Assembly (NCBI GenBank): GCA_021532125.1
Contig: JADYUX010000002.1
Span: forward strand, 186,001 to 250,000
DNA: 64,000 bases
Direction of reading: 5' to 3'
Source: Arcanobacterium haemolyticum
GTDB taxonomy: Bacteria > Actinomycetota > Actinomycetes > Actinomycetales > Actinomycetaceae
The notes beneath the pieces are model-generated. The model saw nothing but the letters and a program-made list of their open reading frames with translations, was not told the DNA's origin and ran no database searches. Positions 18,412 through 25,952 of the stretch are shown in pieces (within the stretch, counting starts at the first letter, position 1; each line of letters begins with the position of its first letter). Both the position numbers and the translations under genes were made by a program.

Positions 18412-20945
18412 CAACATTTCTCCAATACAGCGACGGGTAAGTGGTCGAGGAGGCCGGCAAGCTCCGTTGAACCGCCGGTACACTCGGTTCCGGTGAAGAT
18501 GTCACGCCAGGTACCCTCGGGGAGAACAACCGTGTGATGCCCGAATCCGCCGGCATCGTTCAGCGAACGATGGAGACGTTCTGCAACAACAACGACTTTG
18601 GGGTTTCCCTCGTGAGTGCGAGCGAAAGCGACGGCGTGGCCCGTTGTCACAGGAAGCGGCTGGAAACCAGACCGGGCTGAGGCAAATGCTTCAGGAATCC
18701 TTCGTCGCAGTCGGAGAATCCGCGAAGTCACCCATAGTTTTTCCACGTCCAGTGAAGCTGAGCCCGGGAGAGAGCCACGCGCGTCGAGACGGTCAAGCTC
18801 GTCGCGCCGGACATCGTAATCGACAGGACGGCGATTATCGGGATCGACGAGAGAGTTGGTCGTAAATTCCTCGCCTTGGTAGACATCGGCGACGCCGAGA
18901 AGAGTCAGACTGAGGACCTTTTGGGAGAGAGTCGTGACCCGACGCGTTGAAGCCATCCGTTCGAAAGCCTCGTGAAGGGCTGCACGTGATTCGTCGTCGT
19001 TGAGAATCGCTTTGGCGTATTCGAAGAGTGCCTGTTCACCTTGCTCATCAGGGTTAGTCCAGGTCGTCCATGTTTTCTGTTCCCTGGCCGCTTTGCGGAG
19101 GTAATCGACAAGCCGGACATATTCGATCGGGCCACGATCTGTCCACGTCCCGATAATCGTCTGCCACAAAAGGACCTCGATCTGGCCGTCAAGATCGGCT
19201 GGGCGATCTGCCTCGTGATGTCGGCGTAGAGAATCGACAAGCGAACGCCACTCAGCCGACCACTCCGAGAGAGTGGCAATTGCGGCACGAGTATCTTCGC
19301 CACGCTTGGTGTCGTGCGTTGTGAGTGTGGCCATTTGGACCGGCCAGTGTGCTTGGGTCTTTTCTGTCCACGAGAAAAGATCGTCAACAGTGATTGCCGG
19401 GCGCGAGGGAAGCGAACCGACTTCAGTGGAGCTTGTAAGAGCGGTATAGCGATAAAACGTCGTGTCTTCCACGCCTTTGGCCATGACGGCCCCACAGACC
19501 TGCTGGAAGCGGACGATAGCTTCGGCTCGTTCGGCATCGTAGCGTTGACTTGCCGTACCAATATCGTGGCCGAGGAGAATATCAACGACGAGGTCGAGGG
19601 ACTCCTGTCGCTCAGGCGAAAGCTCATCTCGGGCACGAACCGCGGCCTCCTGGACTGCCTTCTCCGAGGTTGGATGCACAGCCTCCCGCGGAACCACATA
19701 GGCGCGGTAACGATCCATGTGGATAAGAAGGGCTGTGAGTGCTTCCCTCAGCGACCGGGTCGTGTGGTCACGCAATCGGACATCTGCGTGGCATACGTGG
19801 GACATAAGGGCCGTGAGCCGTTCCATCTCTGCCTGCAAGGAGGTGTCGATGATCTGGTGTTTTGAGCGCGCCTCGATCGTCCTGAGAGATTCGGTGCTCC
19901 CGGTGAGCTCGACGTACTGAGAGATCAACGGAGCTATGCCTGCCGGATCGGTGAGGAGAGAACCGATCCGCCACGACGAGTCATAGCCAGTCGTGCCAGC
20001 GCACTTCCAATCGTCGGGCAGATCCTCGTTACCCTCAAGGATCTTTTCCACCGCGATCCAGGCGCCGCGGGTAGCACTGTGGAGGCGCTCAAGGTATTCA
20101 CGAGGAGCGGCGAGGCCATCAGGGTGATCGATCCGGAAGGCATCGATGTATCCCTGATCGAAAAGCTCGAGAAGAAGCGCATGAGACTGGTCAAAAACGC
20201 GCCCATCCTCAACTCGAATCGCGGCAAGAGTATCAACATCAAAGAAGCGTCGATAGTTCAATTCCTCTTCAGCTACTCGCCAATATGCCAAACGGTAGAA
20301 CTGGCGGTCGAGCAGCTCAGTGAGCGGCAAATGCTCCGTCGACGCCCGCACGGGAAAAACGTGGTCGTAATAGCGGATGACGAATTGCTCGCCTTCGTCC
20401 TCAAACCCTGGAATCACCATCGAATCCAAGGTGAGATCGCCCTTGGCCAGAACCGTGCCGATACGTTCGCCAAGAACCGGCATCAAGAGCCCATCGTGAC
20501 TCTCGTCGAGGTCGATATCGAACCACCCCGCATAATCGGATTCTCGGCCACGCCGCAGGACGGACCACAGTGCTTTGTTGAGGTAAAGCGGCGTAGGCAC
20601 AGCCATATGATTGGGGACGACATCAACAACGACCCCCATCCCGGCAGCGTGGGCGGCATCGGCAAGGCGTTGAAAACCGCGGCGACCACCCATCTGTTCC
20701 GACACTTTCGAGTGGTCGACGACATCGTAGCCGTGCGTCGATCCCGGAGCTGCCTGCAGAATCGGTGAACAGTACACATCGGTGATGCCGAGCTTCTTGA
20801 GATACGGGATGATCGCTGTAGCCTCGTCACATGTGAACTGTGGGCCAAGTTGGAGGCGGTAGGTCGAGACAGGCTGGCGGCGATCCGGCGCAGGCGCATG
20901 CGAATGGAGAGGTGGAAACTTCCGCGTATCTGTGACCGTGCTCAT
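18411..20945 (-). CDS. treY: Malto-oligosyltrehalose synthase TreY
   Basis: An 844-residue GH13 enzyme that turns the reducing-end alpha-1,4 bond of a maltodextrin into an alpha-1,1 bond. Signatures: STYRLQLGPQFTCDEA near residue 27, YCSPILQAAPGSTHGYDVVD near 59, VVVDVVPNHMA near 106, YIDAFRIDHPDGLAAP (nucleophile region) and TLTTHDTKRGEDTRAAI. Length is in the family's usual range. The ATG at 20945 directly follows the base of a 15-bp hairpin, and its only Shine-Dalgarno-like bases (GAAGA) are inside that stem. An alternative TTG at 20960 lies within the stem. It is the middle gene of glgX-treY-treZ. Confidence 0.94.
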   Translation of the reverse strand: MSTVTDTRKFPPLHSHAPAPDRRQPVSTYRLQLGPQFTCDEATAIIPYLKKLGITDVYCSPILQAAPGSTHGYDVVDHSKVSEQMGGRRGFQRLADAAHAAGMGVVVDVVPNHMAVPTPLYLNKALWSVLRRGRESDYAGWFDIDLDESHDGLLMPVLGERIGTVLAKGDLTLDSMVIPGFEDEGEQFVIRYYDHVFPVRASTEHLPLTELLDRQFYRLAYWRVAEEELNYRRFFDVDTLAAIRVEDGRVFDQSHALLLELFDQGYIDAFRIDHPDGLAAPREYLERLHSATRGAWIAVEKILEGNEDLPDDWKCAGTTGYDSSWRIGSLLTDPAGIAPLISQYVELTGSTESLRTIEARSKHQIIDTSLQAEMERLTALMSHVCHADVRLRDHTTRSLREALTALLIHMDRYRAYVVPREAVHPTSEKAVQEAAVRARDELSPERQESLDLVVDILLGHDIGTASQRYDAERAEAIVRFQQVCGAVMAKGVEDTTFYRYTALTSSTEVGSLPSRPAITVDDLFSWTEKTQAHWPVQMATLTTHDTKRGEDTRAAIATLSEWSAEWRSLVDSLRRHHEADRPADLDGQIEVLLWQTIIGTWTDRGPIEYVRLVDYLRKAAREQKTWTTWTNPDEQGEQALFEYAKAILNDDESRAALHEAFERMASTRRVTTLSQKVLSLTLLGVADVYQGEEFTTNSLVDPDNRRPVDYDVRRDELDRLDARGSLPGSASLDVEKLWVTSRILRLRRRIPEAFASARSGFQPLPVTTGHAVAFARTHEGNPKVVVVAERLHRSLNDAGGFGHHTVVLPEGTWRDIFTGTECTGGSTELAGLLDHLPVAVLEKC

Positions 20946-20999
20946 TCTTCGAGCATACAAGGACGGCTCGCGAAAGCCGAGACTTTGTATGCTCGAAGA
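20946..20999 (-). promoter_or_regulatory. Long hairpin between glgX and treY, abutting the treY start codon
   Basis: A perfect 15-bp inverted repeat (TCTTCGAGCATACAA with TTGTATGCTCGAAGA; 20946-20960 and 20985-20999) encloses a second 5-bp stem CGGCT/AGCCG with a 6-base loop (20964-20979). It begins 32 bases after the glgX stop, and its last base is adjacent to the treY ATG. It may be an intra-operon terminator or processing site for glgX, or a structure that hides the treY ribosome site. Confidence 0.75.
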
Positions 21000-21031
21000 G
21001 AAAGAACCTGACGTGAATGGAACGACGAAGT

Positions 21032-23248
21032 TTAAGCGGGCGATTCCGAGCTCGGAATTGAACTCAACGTTCGCGAGACGCCAACGTCGGCAACGAAGGC
21101 CGCTGGAGACACACCCTCGTCGTTCTCATCGCTGGGCGCACGCAACGTATGGATAAGAACCCGCATTGAATGGCCTTCAACAGGGAATTCTTCGCCAGGC
21201 ATATATACGTGCTCGCGATTAGCGTGGGGGCCGGTGTCGAGAACATCGTGCCACGAATCGCCATATTCCGATGGTGGAATCGTGAATGGGACAGACTCGG
21301 AACCGGCATTGAACGTGATGAGAATATCGTCGTCAAGAATCTCATTGCCACGCTGATCTGGCTCGCGGATAGCAGAGCCATTGAGGTACACCATGAGCGA
21401 ACGAGCAAAACCGGTAGACCAATCAGAATCCTGCATGAGCGTCGCATCGGGACGAAGCCACTCGATCTCGCCGATGGAGGAACGTCCACCGCGGGTAGAT
21501 TCACCGGAAAGGAAACGGCGCCTGCGGAAAAGTGGATGATCCTTACGGAAGGCGACGAGCTTGCTTGTGAAATCGAGAAGTGCAAGGTCGCTCTTGGAAA
21601 GATCCCAGTCGATCCAGGAGATCTCGTTATCTTGGCAGTACGTATTGTTGTTGCCCTGCTGGGTGCGGCCGATCTCGTCGCCGTGAGCGATCATGGGCAC
21701 GCCCTGGGAGAGAAGCAGGGTGGTGAGGAAATTACGGATCTGGCGTTCACGGAGAGTGACGATCTCTGGGTCATCGGTCGGGCCTTCGGCGCCACAGTTC
21801 CACGAACGGTTTGCCGACTCGCCGTCGGCACCCCCCTCGCCATTAGCTTCGTTGTGCTTCTCGTTGTAGGAGACGAGGTCGCGCATGGTGAAGCCATCGT
21901 GAGCTGTCACGAAGTTGATCGATGCCATCGGGCGACGACCAGAATCTTCGTAGAGATCCGATGAACCTGCAAGACGGAAAGCGAACTCAGAGAGCATCGC
22001 TGGTTCGCCGCGCCAGAAATCGCGAACGGTGTCTCGGTACTTGCCGTTCCACTCCGACCACAGGGGAGGGAACTCGCCGACGTTGTAGCCGCCCTCGCCA
22101 ACATCCCACGGCTCGGCGATCAGCTTCACCTGGGAGATGATCGGGTCCTGCTGAATGATGTCGAAGAAAGACGAGAGCTTATCAACAGCATGGAGTTCGC
22201 GGGCAAGCGTGGATGCGAGATCGAAACGGAAACCATCGACATGCATATCCGTGATCCAATACCGCAGCGAATCCATGATGAGTTGGAGGGTGTGGGGGCT
22301 TCTCATGTTGAGAGAATTGCCGGTGCCCGTCGTATCGAAGTAATGAGCTTCGTCGCCCTCAACAAGCCGGTAATACGAAGGGTTATCGATTCCTTTAAAC
22401 GAGAGGGTAGGCCCAAGATGGTTCCCCTCAGCAGTGTGGTTATACACGACATCCATGATGACCTCGATATCGGCCTCGTGGAAGGCCTTAACCATCTGCT
22501 TAAATTCATGGACCTGGCTAAAAGTATTACCCGACGACATGTATCCGTTGTGAGGGGCAAAGAAGCCAATCGTGTTATAACCCCAGTAATTCGTGAGGCC
22601 CTTTGCTTGGAGTGAAGTGTCATTAACGAACTGATGGCAGGGCATGAGTTCGACGGCCGTAATCCCCAAACTCTTAAGGTAATCGATGATCACCGGGTGA
22701 CACATGCCGAGATAGGTGCCGCGCTGATCCTCGGGAATATCGGGATGACGCATCGTCATGCCCTTAACGTGCGCTTCGTAAATAATTGAATTGGAATAAT
22801 CGTGCGCCGGAGGGCGGTCGTGACCCCAATCAAAGTATGGGTTAATGACGATTCCAATCATCGTGTGCTCAGCAGAATCGATCTCCACATGAGTATCGGG
22901 ATTGTTGAAATCGTAAGAAAAGAGCGCCTGATCGTTGTGAAGCTGGCCTGCAATTGCTTTCGCATAAGGATCGAGCAAGAGCTTCGACGGATCACACCGC
23001 AAGCCACGCTCAGGCTCATACGGCCCATGCACGCGATAACCGTAGCGTTGTCCAGGTTGGATGCCCGGCAGGTAACAGTGCCATACTGAGCCATCAACTT
23101 CCCTGAGCTCAACAACTGTTTCGTTTCCCTCGTCGTCAAGAAGACAAAGATCGACGCGGGTAGCAATCGACGAATAGAGAGCGAAGTTCGTGCCGGTGCC
23201 ATCGAACGTGGCACCGAGCGGATACGCGTTTCCAGGCCAAATCTGCAT
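21032..23248 (-). CDS. glgX: Glycogen debranching enzyme GlgX/TreX (isoamylase type)
   Basis: A 738-residue GH13_11 enzyme that hydrolyses alpha-1,6 branches of glycogen and supplies linear maltodextrins to TreY. It has an N-terminal CBM48-like domain (MQIWPGNAYPLGATFDGTG), then IIYEAHVKGMTMRHPDIP, EVIMDVVYNHTAEGNHLGP, HVDGFRFDLASTLARE (nucleophile Asp), KLIAEPWDVGEGGYNVG (acid Glu) and NFVTAHDGFTMRDLVSYN. I start at the ATG opening MQIWPG, although an in-frame codon 10 residues upstream exists. It is first gene of the glgX-treY-treZ run. The last codons include a perfect 16-base palindrome (ATTCCGAGCTCGGAAT, 21043-21058). Confidence 0.95.
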   Translation of the reverse strand: MQIWPGNAYPLGATFDGTGTNFALYSSIATRVDLCLLDDEGNETVVELREVDGSVWHCYLPGIQPGQRYGYRVHGPYEPERGLRCDPSKLLLDPYAKAIAGQLHNDQALFSYDFNNPDTHVEIDSAEHTMIGIVINPYFDWGHDRPPAHDYSNSIIYEAHVKGMTMRHPDIPEDQRGTYLGMCHPVIIDYLKSLGITAVELMPCHQFVNDTSLQAKGLTNYWGYNTIGFFAPHNGYMSSGNTFSQVHEFKQMVKAFHEADIEVIMDVVYNHTAEGNHLGPTLSFKGIDNPSYYRLVEGDEAHYFDTTGTGNSLNMRSPHTLQLIMDSLRYWITDMHVDGFRFDLASTLARELHAVDKLSSFFDIIQQDPIISQVKLIAEPWDVGEGGYNVGEFPPLWSEWNGKYRDTVRDFWRGEPAMLSEFAFRLAGSSDLYEDSGRRPMASINFVTAHDGFTMRDLVSYNEKHNEANGEGGADGESANRSWNCGAEGPTDDPEIVTLRERQIRNFLTTLLLSQGVPMIAHGDEIGRTQQGNNNTYCQDNEISWIDWDLSKSDLALLDFTSKLVAFRKDHPLFRRRRFLSGESTRGGRSSIGEIEWLRPDATLMQDSDWSTGFARSLMVYLNGSAIREPDQRGNEILDDDILITFNAGSESVPFTIPPSEYGDSWHDVLDTGPHANREHVYMPGEEFPVEGHSMRVLIHTLRAPSDENDEGVSPAAFVADVGVSRTLSSIPSSESPA

Positions 23249-23387
23249 GGCACAAGGATGGCATGAACCGAGCCTCAAAGGGGAGTACCGAAAACGTGAA
23301 GTTTGGCGCTTAATCGGGAAAACGCTTGACGAGAAGGCTGGACATCACTGAATAAAAGGGGATTGGGGTGGTCGTTAAACTACTCGC

Positions 23388-24245
23388 ATGGACGTTCGTA
23401 ACCCTTTCGACACCCCGGCGCCACGCTATTCCTCAGTTCGGCCCGCGTACCCCCACGAAGCCATTGCTGTTATCCGGGAACGCGGCGCGAAGGCGCTCGG
23501 CAGGCAGGTGCGAACGATCGCTGATATTGGTGCAGGAACAGGGAAAATGACGGCGATGCTCGCCGCAAGCGGAGCCTGTGTCACCGCTGTCGAGCCTTCC
23601 GAGACGATGCGTCGCCAGTTCGCCACGGCAATGACTGGGAGCGGTTTCGTCGTTGACGAGATACGTGGCGACGAACGAGGCGTAGATTGCAGTGCCACGG
23701 GAGCCGGACGTGCGCCGACTCGTGGCGGAATGAATGACGACGGAGAGCCGGCGGTGATTCGCCTCGTTCAAGGAAGCGCGGAAGAAACGCATCTCGCTAC
23801 TCATGCCTACGATGTGGCGGTGTTCGCGCAATCATGGCATTGGGTCGATGCTGACCGTGCAGCCGATGAAGCCACCCGAATACTTGCGCCCGGGGGAGTG
23901 ATCGCAGCCGTGTGGAACCAGATGGACGTTACGGTACCGTGGGTCCACCGCCTCTCCCGTATCATGCGTTCGGGAGACGTGCACCGCCCAGACAGGCCGC
24001 CGCGATTCGGTGAGAACTTCGAGGAGCCCCACCTCGATCTCATGACCTGGGAGCAGAACCTCACACCGGCCCGCATCATGGAATTAGGGACGACGAGATC
24101 TTCCTACCTTCGCCAAAACGCAGCCGGGCGCGCGAGAATGCAGGGAAATCTGCAGTGGTATCTCTACGATCATCTCGGATTTGAACCAAGCACCGATGTT
24201 GCCATTCCCTATACGACGCTCGTATGGACCGCAGCTGTGCGTTAG
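23388..24245 (+). CDS. Class I SAM-dependent methyltransferase
   Basis: A 285-residue soluble protein. It has the SAM-binding motif I TIADIGAGTGKMTAML (residues about 44-59), an acidic motif II end (VTAVEPSETMRRQF), and motif IV/post-I features in YDVAVFAQSWHWVD (near 142) and ATRILAPGGVIAAVWNQMD. This is the Methyltransf_11/25 pattern of small-molecule methyltransferases. A loop at residues 90-120, rich in Gly/Arg/Asp (DERGVDCSATGAGRAPTRGG), looks like a lineage-specific insertion. The substrate is unknown. It is divergent from glgX and stands alone. Confidence 0.8.
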   Translation: MDVRNPFDTPAPRYSSVRPAYPHEAIAVIRERGAKALGRQVRTIADIGAGTGKMTAMLAASGACVTAVEPSETMRRQFATAMTGSGFVVDEIRGDERGVDCSATGAGRAPTRGGMNDDGEPAVIRLVQGSAEETHLATHAYDVAVFAQSWHWVDADRAADEATRILAPGGVIAAVWNQMDVTVPWVHRLSRIMRSGDVHRPDRPPRFGENFEEPHLDLMTWEQNLTPARIMELGTTRSSYLRQNAAGRARMQGNLQWYLYDHLGFEPSTDVAIPYTTLVWTAAVR

Positions 24246-24462
24246 TCATGCGCATCCACGTGAGCGGGGGAAAGCGTTCGAGGGTCACTGAAAAAGAGGC
24301 GGGCACGTGGGCGCTTCTTCTCTGCCGACAATCCTTGATTCGAGAGATGGCGACGAAGTCGGAGGGGTGGGGTGGAAAGGCGTGCACGCGGGCGCTTCGT
24401 TCACACCGATACGGTGCCTCACTCAGTAACGACAGGGGTCGTACGTACTGAAGAAAAAGAAA

Positions 24463-24489
24463 AACCCTCAAGCCGCGGGCTTGAGGGTT
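24463..24489 (-). terminator. Rho-independent terminator of tRNA-Val(CAC)
   Basis: Perfect 12-bp stem AACCCTCAAGCC/GGCTTGAGGGTT with a 3-base loop. On the minus strand it is followed by TTTTTCTTTTTC, a canonical terminator. Confidence 0.9.
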
Positions 24490-24494
24490 ACCTG

Positions 24495-24566
24495 TGGGCG
24501 ATACTGGGTTCGAACCAGTGACCTCTTCGGTGTGAACGAAGCGCTCTACCACTGAGCTAATCGCCC
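24495..24566 (-). tRNA. tRNA-Val (anticodon CAC)
   Basis: A 72-base cloverleaf on the minus strand: acceptor GGGCGAT/ATCGCCC, D arm GCTC...GAGC, anticodon stem CTTCG/CGAAG with loop TTCACAC (anticodon CAC), T arm ACTGG/CCAGT with TTCGAAC. The discriminator is A and CCA is not encoded. It reads GUG codons. Confidence 0.96.
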
Positions 24567-24668
24567 GCGTATCTCATATGCATGAGTTACACGTGCCCAA
24601 TGAGGATAGCCCGAGGCTATGCTTGAGTGCAAAACTGAAAAGCGTGGCATGCACCTCACTCGCTCAGT

Positions 24669-24698
24669 TGGACATCTGCCTCCGGGTTTGCCTATAGT
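24669..24698 (+). promoter_or_regulatory. Promoter of the four-gene tRNA cluster
   Basis: TGGACA (24669-24674) and TATAGT (24693-24698) are separated by 18 bases, each one mismatch from the sigma-70 consensus. They lie about 50 bases before the first tRNA-Gly, fitting a strong stable-RNA promoter. Confidence 0.7.
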
Positions 24699-24748
24699 TA
24701 TTGAGCGCCGCCGGGGAGGAAACGAACCGGAGGGAAAAAACTAAACAT

Positions 24749-24821
24749 GCGGATGTGGCTCAGTTGGTAGAGCATCACCTTGCCAAGGTGAGGGTCGCGG
24801 GTTCGAGTCCCGTCATCCGCT
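24749..24821 (+). tRNA. tRNA-Gly (anticodon GCC), first copy
   Basis: A 73-base cloverleaf: acceptor GCGGATG/CATCCGC, anticodon stem TCACC/GGTGA with loop TTGCCAA (anticodon GCC), T loop TTCGAGT, discriminator T. Identical in sequence to the copy at 25074. CCA is not encoded. Confidence 0.96.
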
Positions 24822-24854
24822 CGGAGGAAAGGCAGTCTAACTGTCAATCCGCAC

Positions 24855-24925
24855 GGTGGGTTGGCCGAGAGGCGAGGCAACGGCCTGCAAAGCCGTGTAC
24901 ACGGGTTCGAATCCCGTACCCACCT
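24855..24925 (+). tRNA. tRNA-Cys (anticodon GCA)
   Basis: A 71-base cloverleaf: acceptor GGTGGGT/ACCCACC, anticodon stem ACGGC/GCCGT with loop CTGCAAA (anticodon GCA), T loop TTCGAAT, discriminator T. Confidence 0.96.
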
Positions 24926-24930
24926 CGCAT

Positions 24931-25002
24931 GGGCGATTGGCGCAGCGGGAGCGCGCTTCCCTGACACGGAAGAGGTCACTGGTTCGATCCCAGTATCGCC
25001 CA
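24931..25002 (+). tRNA. tRNA-Val (anticodon GAC)
   Basis: A 72-base cloverleaf: acceptor GGGCGAT/ATCGCCC, anticodon stem CTTCC/GGAAG with loop CTGACAC (anticodon GAC), T loop TTCGATC, discriminator A. It starts 5 bases after tRNA-Cys. Confidence 0.96.
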
Positions 25003-25008
25003 CGAAAG

Positions 25009-25038
25009 CGGAGGCCCTGAAGCTATTCAGGGCCTCCG
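25009..25038 (+). terminator. Terminator after tRNA-Val(GAC)
   Basis: Perfect 13-bp stem CGGAGGCCCTGAA/TTCAGGGCCTCCG with a GCTA loop, followed by GATTTT. It separates the Gly-Cys-Val unit from the last tRNA-Gly. Confidence 0.85.
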
Positions 25039-25073
25039 GATTTTCGAGGCGGGCATGTCGCCTAGCCTCGCAC

Positions 25074-25146
25074 GCGGATGTGGCTCAGTTGGTAGAGCAT
25101 CACCTTGCCAAGGTGAGGGTCGCGGGTTCGAGTCCCGTCATCCGCT
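25074..25146 (+). tRNA. tRNA-Gly (anticodon GCC), second copy
   Basis: A 73-base copy identical to the tRNA-Gly at 24749 in acceptor, D, anticodon and T arms. It stands 36 bases after a terminator, so it either depends on read-through or has its own promoter in that short gap. Confidence 0.96.
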
Positions 25147-25152
25147 CAGATG

Positions 25153-25186
25153 AGGAGGGTCAGCGCTCAGCGCTGACCCTCCTTTT
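25153..25186 (+). terminator. Terminator after the second tRNA-Gly
   Basis: Perfect 14-bp stem AGGAGGGTCAGCGC/GCGCTGACCCTCCT with a TCA loop, running into TTTT. Canonical Rho-independent terminator. Confidence 0.92.
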
Positions 25187-25347
25187 GATATACGAGGCAT
25201 GGTGGCTCCGTCGCGAGCAGAGGTATTGGACCGAACGCCTGCCGTTACCCACCCGATCTCCATGCAGCGGACAAAAAATCCACGGACGTTCGATTCGTAG
25301 AAAACCAACGAATATGCTCCGAGCCGTGAGAATGAAAGGAATCGTGA

Positions 25348-25878
25348 ATACGGAAGATTCTCGTCGCCGGCACTTCGGGTTCAGGGAAAACGACACTGGC
25401 ACGGAATATTCATGTAATTCTCGGGTGCGACTATGTCGAAATTGACTCACTTTTCCACGGGCCAAACTGAAGCGAACGCCCAGAATCTATTGCAGACGTT
25501 GAAGAATTTACGCGCCAAGATGCATGGGTCATTGAGTGGCAATACGATGCTGTGCGAGGCATGCTGCTCGACCGGGCAGACACCCTAATATGGATTGATC
25601 TCCCATTTCCGCTGGTTCTGTGGCAGGTAACTACTCGAACTCTTCGTCGTTCAATCTTTCATGAAGAATTATGGAACGGCGACATTGAGGAACCGTTTTA
25701 TCGGATCTTATGGTCTCGTGACCATATCGTTCGTTGGGCAGTACGGCATCGGCACCAAATACTGCACAAGATGCCGGCTATCCGCACGGAGCATCCACAT
25801 ATTCAGGCGATTCGTCTCGTGTCACGCCGGCAGATTCGTGACTTTCTGCGTGTACTCAAACGTACGCGTGCGCTATGA
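25348..25878 (+). pseudogene. P-loop nucleoside/adenylate-kinase-like gene, broken by lost start and in-frame stop
   Basis: Read in one frame from 25348, the 177 codons encode a small P-loop kinase of the adenylate-kinase-like/topology-modulation type. Walker A is VAGTSGSGKTTLA, then CDYVEIDSLFHGPN, EFTRQDAWVIEWQYDAVRGM, DTLIWIDLPFPLVLWQVT and TLRRSIFHEELWNGDIEEP. Two lesions are visible. Codon 41 is TGA where the family has a tryptophan (HGPNW), a TGG to TGA change at 25468-25470. The expected first codon is ATA, preceded by AAAGGA at a proper distance and with a stop immediately upstream, so no standard start remains. The rest is intact, which suggests recent inactivation. An ATG-led remnant (25552-25878, 108 aa) lacks the P-loop. 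Confidence 0.82.
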
Positions 25879-25952
25879 CACCGTCAGGCACTTCGTCGTC
25901 GTTCATCGAAAAATGTCGAAGCGATAAGAAAATCAATCACGGGTAATAGTTT

